DNA of 64,000 nucleotides from JAJAZB01 sp964244295. GTDB lineage: Bacteria; Bacteroidota; Bacteroidia; Cytophagales; Spirosomataceae. How positions within the stretch are numbered: position 1 is the first letter of the stretch; every line of letters starts with the position of its first letter. The notes under the pieces are model-generated. The model did no database searches. It worked only from the letters and a program-made list of their open reading frames with translations, and was not told the DNA's origin. Position numbers and translations under genes: made by a program. Location: NCBI GenBank assembly GCA_964244295.1, contig CAXTIG010000018.1, positions 50,342 to 114,341 of the forward strand. The letters are read 5' to 3'. Positions 47,001 to 54,459 of this stretch are shown here, piece after piece.

Positions 47001-48236
47001 TTCGACCTCGTCATCTTCGATGAAGCCTCGCAGTGTTTCGCCGAGCAGGGCATTCCGGCGCTGTACCGGGGGAAGCAAGCCGTGGTGGCGGGCGACCGGC
47101 AGCAACTCCAACCCAGTGACGTGTACCGCGTACGTTACGAAAAAAACGGACCTTCCGACGAGCCGGAACCCGATTTGGAGGTGGATTCCCTGCTCGATTT
47201 AGCCAGCCGTTACCTGCCGCAAACCCGCCTGCGCGGGCATTACCGCAGCCAGTCGCTCGATTTGATTCAGTTTTCCAACGAGCGGTTTTACGGCAACTCG
47301 CTCCAACTTTTGCCCGGCTTCGCCGAAATCAACCGGCGGCAACCGGCCATCGAATACCGGCACGTGGCGGGTTGGTGGCAGGCCCAGCGAAACGAAACCG
47401 AAGCCCGCGCCGTGGTAGACCTGGTGCGTCACTTGAGCGAAACTGAGCCGGAAATGTCGCTGGGCATCGTCACGTTCAATTACCCGCAACAGCAGTTGAT
47501 TCAGGATTTGTTGGAGGCCCCCCCCGAAGCCCCCCCCGCCCCCGAAGGGGGAGCTACGTTGCTGACACGAAAAGCTCCCCCTTCGGGGGTTGGGGGGCTT
47601 CCCCCTTCGGGGGCGGGGGGGGCTTCGGGGGGGGCTGTTTTGTTCGTCAAAAACATCGAAAACGTGCAGGGCGACGAGCGCGACATCATCATTTTCTCGG
47701 TCGGCTACGCGCCCGACGTGCGGGGGAACGTGAGTGCGCAGTTTGGCAGTTTAAACCAAAAAGGCGGTGAAAACCGGCTCAACGTGGCCGTGACGCGGGC
47801 GCGGCAACGGATCTACGTGGTGTGCAGCCTCTGGCCGGAGCAGTTGCGGGTAGACGACACCCTCAACGAAGGGCCGCGCGTGTTGCGCGACTACCTGGCC
47901 TACGCCCGGCGCGTGTCGGAGGGGCATTTTACGCCTCAACCGCAGCCCTCGACGGGCTTTCGCGCCGATTGGCTGCTGAAGCGAAAACTGGCCGAAACCC
48001 AACCCGACCTGCACCCGGAATTGCCCTTCGCCGATTTGACCCGAAAAAAAGAAGAACTCTACAACACCCTCGTGCTGACCGACGACGACCTCTATTTTGA
48101 AGCCACGCCCAAGGAAGCCCACGCGTACCTACCGATTACGCTGCGTGAAAAAGGCTGGCCGTTTGAGCGGGTTTGGAGTCGGGAGTGGTGGAAGAAAGCT
48201 TACGGATCAGACGATGCTGAACCGTTCAAACTGTAA
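44001..48236 (+). CDS. Superfamily-1 (UPF1/DNA2-like) helicase with palindrome-coded insertions
   Basis: 1411 residues. The N-terminal part starts 'YLRRLTNLTARNRSLVL', like DUF4011. Helicase motifs follow: Walker A 'IQGPPGTGKSQVI' (about 323-335), 'LLVCQKRAALDTVY' (motif Ia), Walker B 'VIFDEASQCF' (about 1005), 'VAGDRQQLQPSD' (motif III), 'RGHYRSQSLDLI' (motif IV), 'NVQGDERDIIIFS' (motif V) and 'NVAVTRARQRIYV' (motif VI). It should be an ATP-driven nucleic-acid helicase. Three segments look foreign: residues about 258-295 (RQETRDKRQEG...), about 956-999 (Gly/Pro-rich) and about 1172-1213 (PPEAPPAPEGG...). Each is coded by a palindrome, and all keep frame. A short Asn/Thr stretch at about 820-832 is similar debris. 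No defence or mobile genes adjoin it. Confidence 0.9.
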   Translation: MNQGSILKTYLRRLTNLTARNRSLVLTTLPQEQFLDLHDLDFLDGKPSFDVIAQLIAQKATVTLCDVLDPRYERVNAASQRLKRIARTEAFLRQERGAEDLHVGYPFVRGQFADGTVVRGPLLFFPVTLDVERNKWVLRRRDEPAFLNRSFLLAYSHFNGAKLPEALLETTFGEANADRDPLAFRTQLYELLKESVLELNFNSELFAPHLLPFERLSRSDLETGEKRGELKLYPQAVLGIFPQAGSYLAPDYEELIAQRQETRDKRQEGEEVLAEEENELSALFRVLSPVSRLLFLKEADILLPFPVDASQEAAIRRVKAGESLVIQGPPGTGKSQVIANLMADFAARGKRVLLVCQKRAALDTVYARLRQVGMGEFAALIHDFQHDRAPLYAQVAGQIDQLDAYRRQNESLDAIFLEREFTQTARRIESLTAQLQEFKDALFDESVCGISPKELYLTSDPDGPRVDLGELYKSFRFGEFDEFLRRLGRVETYETRLADSPWHPERLNFGPFHFGDVPRFQATLRDIPVFVKSLSNQTEALLGQPLSWNEAVGIETTRERWREVLELLETDEVWAISQKILNGDLTTEFSHWLEARIAELDALYGAGLVGASLKSAELSGFRQTSQAALGARRGVVGWWFFGEKDRLRAEAVRYELTLSLPDLERLSQMVETRMGWENGLAEVETRAGIRLLTDDPARTQSQFEAFRHQFAQAQQAFRLMGKPSERLHLVARQAENRSAFRSTAARLLDIVHPIPEKHRAWRAFLSDAQIDAILHDPTRAETLAQRLPRDFDLLHELDGLRAEFSRTEGEVLQRVTTAAVDCSTFNNSTIFQNSLRLAWLDDLETRHPALRSVSGLKMAQWEEELQAAVLRKQALSRDILGLRLREQTYRNLERNRLNNVVTYRDLKHQVTKKRNIWPVRRLLSALSDELFDLVPCWLASPESVSALFPLVNEMNDSPPVGGGGGGTAGGGTRLPESLPPGQRTPPSPTRRPAPYRGGVVFDLVIFDEASQCFAEQGIPALYRGKQAVVAGDRQQLQPSDVYRVRYEKNGPSDEPEPDLEVDSLLDLASRYLPQTRLRGHYRSQSLDLIQFSNERFYGNSLQLLPGFAEINRRQPAIEYRHVAGWWQAQRNETEARAVVDLVRHLSETEPEMSLGIVTFNYPQQQLIQDLLEAPPEAPPAPEGGATLLTRKAPPSGVGGLPPSGAGGASGGAVLFVKNIENVQGDERDIIIFSVGYAPDVRGNVSAQFGSLNQKGGENRLNVAVTRARQRIYVVCSLWPEQLRVDDTLNEGPRVLRDYLAYARRVSEGHFTPQPQPSTGFRADWLLKRKLAETQPDLHPELPFADLTRKKEELYNTLVLTDDDLYFEATPKEAHAYLPITLREKGWPFERVWSREWWKKAYGSDDAEPFKL
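44773..44885. repeat. In-frame AAGAGACAAGAGACAAG palindrome inside the helicase
   Basis: A degenerate copy of the repeat found at 14526-14600: GCAAGAGACAAGAGACAAG on the left and CTTGTCTCCTGTTTCTCGCC with CTCTTGTTTCTC on the right, 113 bp. It is translated between 'YEELIAQ' and 'KEADILLPF'. Confidence 0.85.
46866..46997. repeat. In-frame C/G-run palindrome inside the helicase (second)
   Basis: Arms 46866-46884 and 46979-46997 (GACTCCCCCCCGGTAGGGG and complement) are perfect over 19 bp. The 132-bp element (44 codons) lies between 'NEMND' and 'VVFDLVIFDEAS', just before Walker B. Confidence 0.93.
47517..47635. repeat. In-frame C/G-run palindrome inside the helicase (third)
   Basis: Perfect 35-bp arms (47517-47551 and 47601-47635) made of C8-GAAG-C8-G-C5-GAAG and complement, with a 49-nt centre holding a further AGCTCCCCCTTCGGGGG stem. 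It is translated as Pro/Glu/Gly-rich sequence between 'IQDLLE' and 'AVLFVKNIENVQG'. Confidence 0.95.
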
Positions 48237-48252
48237 ATCCGCAGAAAGAAGT

Positions 48253-48337
48253 TGTCATCCTGGAAGGACCTTGTCGGCCTACCGTGTGCTTTCCTGAGCG
48301 GGAACGGTTGTCCAACGAGGTCCTTCCAGGATGACAG
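48253..48337. repeat. Palindromic repeat family C, copy 3 (GTCATCCTGGAAGGACC type)
   Basis: 85 bp; TGTCATCCTGGAAGGACCT / AGGTCCTTCCAGGATGACA are perfect 19-bp arms, then a partial inner stem. It lies between the helicase and the convergent DUF4230 gene. Confidence 0.92.
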
Positions 48338-48367
48338 ACACATTTTTTCTCTGACACAAATTTGTGC

Positions 48368-48967
48368 TCACCGCGCCGGGGCCAATTCCGCCTTCATCGG
48401 ATACCGCAGCAGCACCTTCCGGCCCGACACGCTTTCCAGCAGAGGCTTCAGCATTTTTTCGGCGTTGATACGGGTTTGTTCTAAAATCCCGCCTTGCAGG
48501 GCCGACTCCCGCACCTGGGTTTCGGCCTTGCGGTAGGCTTCGTCCACGAGGGCGGCCTCGCCGAGGAAAGAGAAATTCGTGTCGTACACCTTCGAGTTGG
48601 CGTGGTCGATTTTAAAGCCGCAGAGTTCGGGTTCGGGCAGGCGCACGATGAGCGTATCGTTACCGAAGGAGGCGATGTCGGCGGGGCCGATTTTGGTTAA
48701 ATCCAGGCAGCCAATGGCCTCGCCACGCACGATGAGCAAGGCGCTGGAATTGGGCATCAGCGGCCGCACGATTTCGTGCTCGACCACGTCGCGAAACTGG
48801 TAGCGCACCAGTTCGAGCTTGCCCAGGGCCACCATTTTTTCAAGGACAACGTGGTGATTGGTTTCGATATCGCCCCGAAACCAGTCGGCGGCTTTGAGCT
48901 TTTCCCAACCCCAGATGGCCCCGGCGGCAAGCAAAATCAGAAAGGCCAGGCGAAAGAGAAAGCGCAT
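48368..48967 (-). CDS. DUF4230 domain protein
   Basis: 199 residues from the ATG at 48967, which begins a single N-terminal membrane helix 'FLFRLAFLILLAAGAIWGWE'. An in-frame ATG further upstream (49120) would read through a terminator and a promoter box and is rejected. The body contains 'HHVVLEKMVALGKLELVRYQ', 'ALLIVRGEAIGCLDLTKIGP' and 'LIVRLPEPELCGFKIDHANS', matching DUF4230 proteins, which are anchored to the membrane with a large outer domain. No function is known. A TACCTTTG box lies 24 bp before the start. Confidence 0.85.
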   Translation of the reverse strand: MRFLFRLAFLILLAAGAIWGWEKLKAADWFRGDIETNHHVVLEKMVALGKLELVRYQFRDVVEHEIVRPLMPNSSALLIVRGEAIGCLDLTKIGPADIASFGNDTLIVRLPEPELCGFKIDHANSKVYDTNFSFLGEAALVDEAYRKAETQVRESALQGGILEQTRINAEKMLKPLLESVSGRKVLLRYPMKAELAPAR

Positions 48968-48990
48968 GGGAGGGGCGGTGTGGTTGGGGC

Positions 48991-48998
48991 CAAAGGTA
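48991..48998 (-). promoter_or_regulatory. Probable -7 box (TACCTTTG) for the DUF4230 gene
   Basis: On the minus strand the octamer fits TANNTTTG, directly after the T-run of the upstream terminator. This decides the start codon at 48967. Confidence 0.5.
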
Positions 48999-49034
48999 GA
49001 AAAAAAGAGAGGCACCCGCCGCCACGGGTGCCTC
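48999..49034 (-). terminator. Rho-independent terminator after the ThuA fusion gene
   Basis: Stem GAGGCACCCG / CGGGTGCCTC with a 6-nt loop and a T-rich tail on the minus strand. It ends transcription about 100 bp after the stop codon at 49137. Confidence 0.85.
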
Positions 49035-49136
49035 CAAAAAACCTCCGGCCGTCGTGCGAGCGTCGAAGGGCGGGGCAAGGATACGCGCACTCCACTGCGC
49101 CTATCAAACCGTTCGATCAATAAATCGGCCTGCTGT

Positions 49137-52100
49137 CTATTTTTTTGCGTCGGTTTTTCCCACCGCTGCTTTCGTCACCCGCATTAGCCCGTTCATCACC
49201 CGCCAGTGACCGGGGAAAGTGCAGACGAAGGGGTAAAGCCCTGGTTCGGTAGGCGCAATAAACGTCAGCGTCTCGGTTTGGTCGGGATTGACGAGTTTGG
49301 TGGCCGCCAGCACCTGCGGGATTTCGGGGACGTAGTGTTTGTAGGCTCCGTTGGGCATCGTAATCATCTTGTCGGCGGCGGCCCCCACCGTTTCGAGCGA
49401 TTTGGGGCGGCAAACCACCAGGTTGTGCTGCATCTGGTCGGGGTTTTCGAGCGTGATTTCCACCGGTTTGCCGGCTTCGACGTTAAATTCCTTTTTGTCA
49501 AACTGCAACTTTTCGGGCAATACCTTCAACTTCACCCGCTGCACATCCGGGTCGGCGGCGGCTCCTTTTTTCAACCCCCAGATTTCCCGCAGGCCGTCGA
49601 GCAGGATTCCATTTTCGGTGGTCAGTTGAGGCGAAAGGCTGGCCAGCAACTGGCTCTGGGCGGTAGTGGGCGTTACTTTTGCTTTGGCATCCCACCCACG
49701 TCCGAGGCCGGTCAGCACGGCTTTCGCGTCGCCGTCGTTGAGGTTTTTAAGCGAAGACACCAGCGCCACGACCGAGTCGAAGGGGGCCACGGCGGCGTAG
49801 CTGCGGGCCGCGTTTTCGAGCACGTAGCCCGCCAGACTCGCCAGGGGTTGGTAGGTAATTTTCTGCTGAAAGGCGTTGTTGGTATCGGACATTTCGGGAA
49901 TTTGTCCATCAGGATCGGCGCGGACGGCCACGGTGAACACCCCCACCACGTCGGATTGCATGGATAGCCCACCTTTCCAGGGACCGTTGGTTACTTCGGC
50001 AATGCTGGCTTTTTCGCCGGGGGCCAGGCCTTCGGTGAAGGTGCGGCTCACCAATTCTACGTTTTTTCCCGGCCCGCTGATGGTAATCGCCAGCGGAAGG
50101 ACCGTGCCTTTCGGAATGGCTACCCCGCCCCGGTTTTCCACTTCGATGCTCATCCGGGCGGTCTGCTGCACGGTTGGGTTGGCGGGCGTGGCCCGGATGG
50201 CGGTGATGACCAGGTCGGGTTTGTCGCCCTGCGCACCCCCTGCCCCCTGAAGAGGATTCTTCTCCGTCGGTGGTGAACCCCCTTCAGGGGGCAGGGGGTG
50301 TTGCGCGTGGTGCATGGCTTCGTGGTTCATCCCACCGTTGCCCGTCGTGCTACCGGACGAGGTAGTTTTGCGGGCCGCTTTTGCCAAAAACGATTTCATC
50401 ACTGCCCCGTCATTGGCCGCAAACACGCAGGTGAGCGCATCGGGAATCCAGCGGTCCTGGCGATGGGCGGGGTTTTCCAACAACTTCGTGACGACGGGTT
50501 CGATGTCCCGGAGCATGGGGGAAACGGGCGCGCGGGTGAAGGCCAGCAGGGTGTTCAGCACGACCAACGGATCAGGGTCTTCGGATAAGTTGTTGGTGAG
50601 CGGCAGGGCGTAATTCGCTGACGTAACCGGCAGATTTTGGAGAATTTGTACCACCGCTTTCCGCACGGCTGCGTCCGGGTGTCGTGTCGCCAACGCTTGC
50701 GCCCGAAGTGCCAGCGCATTTTCATCCGTAATTGGGCCGGGGTCGAAAGATTTCAATCCATGCAAAGTCCATAACGCGTGAATCGCGCCGGGGCTGAGAC
50801 CGATTTCGTCGCGGGTGGTGTCCTGCACCAATTCGATGAGTTTAGCTACCACGTCCGTTTTCCCCCGCTCCACCAGCAGCCGCTGGGCCGTCAGCCGCCA
50901 GAACAGGTTGTTGTTTTTCAGTGTCGCCACCAGTTCATCGGGGCGGTCTTTCGATAAACTAACCGGCTGGTAAGCGGGGGCATTTTTATACGCAATCCGG
51001 TAAAGCCGTCCGTGGGTGTTGTCGCGGAGGTCGGTTTGGTAGGCGTTGCCGGGGCCGTTTTCAAAACCCTTCGGGGTGGGGTTGTGCTGGATGATGAAAC
51101 TGTACCAGTCGAGTACGTACACTGCCCCGTCCGGGCCAACTTCGGCGAAGACCGGCGAAAACCACTCGTCGGCCCCGGCGATGAGGTTGAAATCATTTTT
51201 ATCCGAAAAATCCGTTCCCGTTTTCTCGACCGGATTCAGGTGAACGAGGTGGCCCGTCGGTTCAGCCACGAAGGCGATGCGGTTCCAGTAGTTTTTTGGG
51301 AAAGCCCGCGCCGTGTAGAAATTATGCCCGGCAGCGGCGGTGTACCCCCCAAACACGTCGACCTGCCGGATGCGCGTGAGCACCTTCATGTCTTTGTGGG
51401 TGTCGATGCCGCGCCCGCCGCGCTGTTTGAGTTTGTCAAAACCGACGAGGTAGCGGTTGGGAATCGCCATGTACCAGCCGTGGTCGTTGTTGGCGGTGGA
51501 ACCGAACAGGTTGCCGGTTTCGTCGAAGGCTAAGCCCCAGGTGTTGTTGGAGGTGCTGGTAAGGTATTCGAGTTCGGAACCATCGGGCTTGAATCGAAAA
51601 AAACCCTGCCCGAACTGGTGTTTTTTCCCGCCTACCGTGCCGTTGAACCCCGCGTAGCCGATGCTGGCGTAAATCCAGTTGTCGAAGCCGTAGTGCAGGT
51701 TGCTCGGCCCGGCGTGGGTGTCGGAGGTGCCCAGGCCGGTGAACAGTACTTTCCGCACGTCGGCCTTGCCGTCGCCGTCGGTGTCTTTCAAAAACAGCAT
51801 GTCGGGGGCTTGGCTCACGATAAAACCGCCGTCGTAGGCCAGCAGGCTGGTGGGCACGCTCAGGTTGTCGGCAAACTGCGTGAAGGTATCGGCCTTGCCG
51901 TCGCCGTTGGTGTCGTCGAGGCGGAGAATGTAGTCGCGGCCCTGGCCTTCGGGCTTGCGCTCGTTGGGGTAGTCGAGGGTGACGATGACGAACGCCCGCC
52001 CGCCTTCATCCCAGGTCATCGCAATCGGGTGCTGGATGTTGGGTTCGTGCGCGACGAGGCTCAACGAAAAATCGGGGTGAAGTTGGAGGTACTTCATCGA

Positions 52101-52970
52101 CTCCTCCGGCGAAAGCGGCTCCGGTTTTAGTTGCGGGCCGGGGCGCCGTTCGTAGTTGGGCAGGGCGGCCTCGGCGTAGCGGAACGGCTCCGGTTTCAGC
52201 GCGGCGAGGCGGGCCAGGGGTTCTTCGCCCACGGCCCACTTGATGCCGCTTTCGAGCAAATTTTCAAAATCGGCGTTCGCCCAGGTGTTCTGGTCGTGGC
52301 CGTAGGCGGTGTAAAACACGCGGCCCTCGCCGTGGCTGCGCACCCAGGTGTAGGGTTCGGTTTTCTCGCCTGGCTTGTCCTTCGTTTGGTCAGGCTGGAT
52401 GAGCCGCTCGGTCAGCACGAGGTTATCGGGCTGGCGTTTTTGGTGCAGGTACGTTTCGTCGAGCGTCGAAACGGGCTTCGTGCCCGCCAGCGCGGGGTGG
52501 CCGGGCTTGGTCCACACGGGTCGAATCGTGTCCCAGGTGTGCCGCCAGAACTGCCCGCCCATCATTTCCACGAGCGGCGCGGAGTTGCGGAAGCAGTACG
52601 AGGCGCAGTGGACGGCAATCAGCCCCTTGCCGCCCGCCACGTAGTCGAGCAGGCTCTGTTCCTGGGGTTTGGGGATGCTGTCCCAGTTGGCGTAGAGCAA
52701 CACGCCATCGAACTGGGCGAGGTTCGCCGGATTCAGGTCTTCCAGCCGGTCGGTGTAGGTAAAATTAATGCCCCGGTTGCCCAGCGCGGCCATCGCGTAG
52801 GGAGCCATTTTGATGGGCTGGTGGTGGCCATTGTCGCCGAGAAAAAGAATTTCCAAGCGACGGCCCTGGATTTTCTGGGCTTGGGCCGTTTGCTTGATTT
52901 TGGAGGATTGCTGGGTCGCGCAGGCGGCCAGCAGGGTGATGCCCGTGAGGGTGGCGAGTAGTTTTTTCAT
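49137..52970 (-). CDS. Giant lipoprotein: ThuA + sorbosone-dehydrogenase-like + HEAT + CARDB + cupredoxin
   Basis: 1277 residues from the ATG at 52970; an upstream ATG at 53015 lies in a palindrome. Signal peptide with lipid Cys17 ('TLLAACATQ'). ThuA-like domain about 35-250 ('LEILFLGDNGHHQ', 'VAGGKGLIAVHCASYCFRNS'). Membrane-bound dehydrogenase/glucose-sorbosone propeller about 285-645 ('HPIAMTWDEGGRAFVIVTLD', repeated DTNGDGKAD and DTDGDGKAD). HEAT repeats about 650-860. CARDB-like domain about 915-1010. C-terminal cupredoxin about 1150-1265 with type-1 copper ligands in 'QHNLVVC' and 'VCTFPGHWRVMNGLM'. Residues about 891-912 come from an in-frame palindrome. It probably oxidises a sugar at the cell surface and passes electrons to the copper domain. 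No haem CXXCH is present. Confidence 0.88.
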   Translation of the reverse strand: MKKLLATLTGITLLAACATQQSSKIKQTAQAQKIQGRRLEILFLGDNGHHQPIKMAPYAMAALGNRGINFTYTDRLEDLNPANLAQFDGVLLYANWDSIPKPQEQSLLDYVAGGKGLIAVHCASYCFRNSAPLVEMMGGQFWRHTWDTIRPVWTKPGHPALAGTKPVSTLDETYLHQKRQPDNLVLTERLIQPDQTKDKPGEKTEPYTWVRSHGEGRVFYTAYGHDQNTWANADFENLLESGIKWAVGEEPLARLAALKPEPFRYAEAALPNYERRPGPQLKPEPLSPEESMKYLQLHPDFSLSLVAHEPNIQHPIAMTWDEGGRAFVIVTLDYPNERKPEGQGRDYILRLDDTNGDGKADTFTQFADNLSVPTSLLAYDGGFIVSQAPDMLFLKDTDGDGKADVRKVLFTGLGTSDTHAGPSNLHYGFDNWIYASIGYAGFNGTVGGKKHQFGQGFFRFKPDGSELEYLTSTSNNTWGLAFDETGNLFGSTANNDHGWYMAIPNRYLVGFDKLKQRGGRGIDTHKDMKVLTRIRQVDVFGGYTAAAGHNFYTARAFPKNYWNRIAFVAEPTGHLVHLNPVEKTGTDFSDKNDFNLIAGADEWFSPVFAEVGPDGAVYVLDWYSFIIQHNPTPKGFENGPGNAYQTDLRDNTHGRLYRIAYKNAPAYQPVSLSKDRPDELVATLKNNNLFWRLTAQRLLVERGKTDVVAKLIELVQDTTRDEIGLSPGAIHALWTLHGLKSFDPGPITDENALALRAQALATRHPDAAVRKAVVQILQNLPVTSANYALPLTNNLSEDPDPLVVLNTLLAFTRAPVSPMLRDIEPVVTKLLENPAHRQDRWIPDALTCVFAANDGAVMKSFLAKAARKTTSSGSTTGNGGMNHEAMHHAQHPLPPEGGSPPTEKNPLQGAGGAQGDKPDLVITAIRATPANPTVQQTARMSIEVENRGGVAIPKGTVLPLAITISGPGKNVELVSRTFTEGLAPGEKASIAEVTNGPWKGGLSMQSDVVGVFTVAVRADPDGQIPEMSDTNNAFQQKITYQPLASLAGYVLENAARSYAAVAPFDSVVALVSSLKNLNDGDAKAVLTGLGRGWDAKAKVTPTTAQSQLLASLSPQLTTENGILLDGLREIWGLKKGAAADPDVQRVKLKVLPEKLQFDKKEFNVEAGKPVEITLENPDQMQHNLVVCRPKSLETVGAAADKMITMPNGAYKHYVPEIPQVLAATKLVNPDQTETLTFIAPTEPGLYPFVCTFPGHWRVMNGLMRVTKAAVGKTDAKK
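50234..50300. repeat. In-frame C/G-run palindrome inside the ThuA fusion gene
   Basis: Perfect 19-bp arms (50234-50252 and 50282-50300; CACCCCCTGCCCCCTGAAG and complement). It adds a Pro/Gly-rich stretch between the HEAT region and the CARDB-like domain, at a natural linker position. Confidence 0.93.
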
Positions 52971-52987
52971 AGGTTTTTTGGCCTTCT

Positions 52988-53103
52988 GTCTGAACCACGA
53001 TTGGCCCGGATTCAAAGATTTTCAGGATGATTGATTTCTGATTTTTGATTCTGGATTTTATTATCCTGAAAATCCTTGAATCCGGGCCAATCGTGGTTCA
53101 GAC
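52988..53103. repeat. Palindrome with 41-bp arms between the ThuA fusion and Gfo/Idh/MocA genes
   Basis: Arms 52988-53028 and 53063-53103 (GTCTGAACCACGATTGGCCC... and complement) with one mismatch and a 34-nt AT-rich loop. The right arm carries the stop codon of the Gfo/Idh/MocA gene. Confidence 0.94.
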
Positions 53104-54225
53104 CATCCCCTCAAAATCCGGCAGGTTCATCAACTTCCCCCCCTGCAAGGCCGACTCGTGCGCCAGGATGCCCACGCTCGTCCAGTAGGCCGATTGGGCG
53201 GCGTTGGGGAACGGCTCGCGGTCGTCGGTCAGGGCGGTCAGGAACTCGTGGACCAGGTGCGGGTGCGAGCCGCCGTGGCCACTGCCCTGGGTAAAACTAA
53301 GGTGCCCGTTTTCGGCTAAATCATAAACGCCTTTCGTCGTAAAATCCCGGATTTCTTCGGGCAACCGGTGGGCGTAGTCGGGTACGGTGACGCGCTCCGG
53401 AATTGCGTGTTCCGGCTTTTTGGCCGTGTGTAAAATCGCCGGCTCGTCTTCCACCAGCGGCCACTCGAACGATTTTTTGGAACCGTACACCTCGAAACTC
53501 TCCCGGTACTGCCGGGCCACATCGAAAAGCGAGCGGTACACGTAGGCACTCAGGTCGCTGTCTTTAAATTTGATGTGCGCCGATTCCACCGCGAAGGGCG
53601 AGTGGTGAATCTGCGCCAGTTCTTCCCGAATCGTCCCCGAACCGAAGCAGGACACAACCTCCGGCGTGAGTTTCAGCAATCCCGCCACCGGCCCGACGCA
53701 GTGCGTGGCGTAGTGCATCGGCGGCAGGCCGGGCCAGTAGTCGGGCCAGCCGTCCATGTCCTGCTGGTGGGAGGCTTTCAGAAACTGCACCTTGCCCAGT
53801 TCGCCCTTTTCGTACAATTCTTTCACGAACAAAAATTCGCGGCTGTACACAACGGTCTCCATCATCATGTACTTTTTGCCCGATTGTCGGCAGGCTTTCA
53901 CGATGGCCGCGCACTCGTCCACCGTGGTGGCCATCGGCACGGTGCAGGCCACGTGCTTGCCCGCCCGGAGGGCCTTCAGACTTTGCTCGGCGTGGTTGGG
54001 AATGGGCGAATTGAGGTGAACGGCGTCGATGTTGGGGTCTTTTAACAACTCGTCGTAGTCGGTGTAGCGGACGGCCACGCCGAAGGCATCGCCGATTTGG
54101 GCTAATTTCTCGGCGTTCCGCTGGCAGATGGCGTACATGGTGGCCAACGGGTGGCGCTGGTAAATCGGAATAAATTCGGCCCCGAAGCCGAGGCCGACGA
54201 GGGCAATGTTGAGGGGGGTGGACAT
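53098..54225 (-). CDS. Gfo/Idh/MocA family oxidoreductase
   Basis: 375 residues from the ATG at 54225 ('MSTPLNIALVGLGFGAEF'); an earlier in-frame ATG at 54309 lies in palindrome C4. The Rossmann motif is 'VGLGFGAEFI', with 'DAVHLNSPIPNHAEQSLKAL' (about 68-87), 'GKHVACTVPMATT' (EKP-like loop) and the substrate domain 'GWPDYWPGLPPMHYATHCVG' (about 160-179). NAD(P)-dependent sugar oxidoreductase of unknown substrate. It is upstream of the ThuA/dehydrogenase gene on the same strand; ThuA proteins are often linked to 3-keto-sugar or trehalose metabolism and to such oxidoreductases. A joint sugar pathway is an inference. Confidence 0.92.
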   Translation of the reverse strand: MSTPLNIALVGLGFGAEFIPIYQRHPLATMYAICQRNAEKLAQIGDAFGVAVRYTDYDELLKDPNIDAVHLNSPIPNHAEQSLKALRAGKHVACTVPMATTVDECAAIVKACRQSGKKYMMMETVVYSREFLFVKELYEKGELGKVQFLKASHQQDMDGWPDYWPGLPPMHYATHCVGPVAGLLKLTPEVVSCFGSGTIREELAQIHHSPFAVESAHIKFKDSDLSAYVYRSLFDVARQYRESFEVYGSKKSFEWPLVEDEPAILHTAKKPEHAIPERVTVPDYAHRLPEEIRDFTTKGVYDLAENGHLSFTQGSGHGGSHPHLVHEFLTALTDDREPFPNAAQSAYWTSVGILAHESALQGGKLMNLPDFEGMV

Positions 54226-54240
54226 GAAAATTAACATCAG

Positions 54241-54329
54241 ACTGTCATCCTGAAAGGACCTTGTTGGACGACCGTTCCCGTTTGAAAATTGCCTATGGTC
54301 GTCCAACAAGGTCCTTTCAGGATGACAGT
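54241..54329. repeat. Palindromic repeat family C, copy 4 (GTCATCCTGAAAGGACC type)
   Basis: 89 bp with near-perfect arms of about 33 bp (ACTGTCATCCTGAAAGGACC... and complement; inner TTGTTGGACGACC / GGTCGTCCAACAA). It lies in the divergent intergenic region between the oxidoreductase and the AraC regulator. Confidence 0.94.
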
Positions 54330-54387
54330 ATTGCTCAAGGTTTAACAGGGTACAAGTTTATTCGGAAATAATCACAAACCGTGCGCG

Positions 54388-54395
54388 TAGCTTTG
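54388..54395 (+). promoter_or_regulatory. Possible -7 box (TAGCTTTG) upstream of the AraC regulator
   Basis: Fits TANNTTTG; the start codon at 54460 is 64 bp downstream. A weak TTCG element is 23 bp upstream. Confidence 0.45.
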
Positions 54396-54459
54396 CTAAT
54401 CCCAACTGATTTTTGACCAAATTAGCGCCAGGAATTTTCCATTTCGGCCAAGAAAAAGG

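Noticed and set aside
44001..48236. Helicase as part of a phage defence island
   Set aside because: Large SF1 helicases occur in such islands, but here the neighbours are TerC and DUF4230 genes with no nuclease, methylase or other defence gene.
49035..49137. Possible tRNA-like or small RNA sequence between the ThuA gene stop and its terminator
   Set aside because: The peptide reading of the region looks like translated tRNA, but I could not fold a T-arm, D-arm or acceptor stem with the right pairing.
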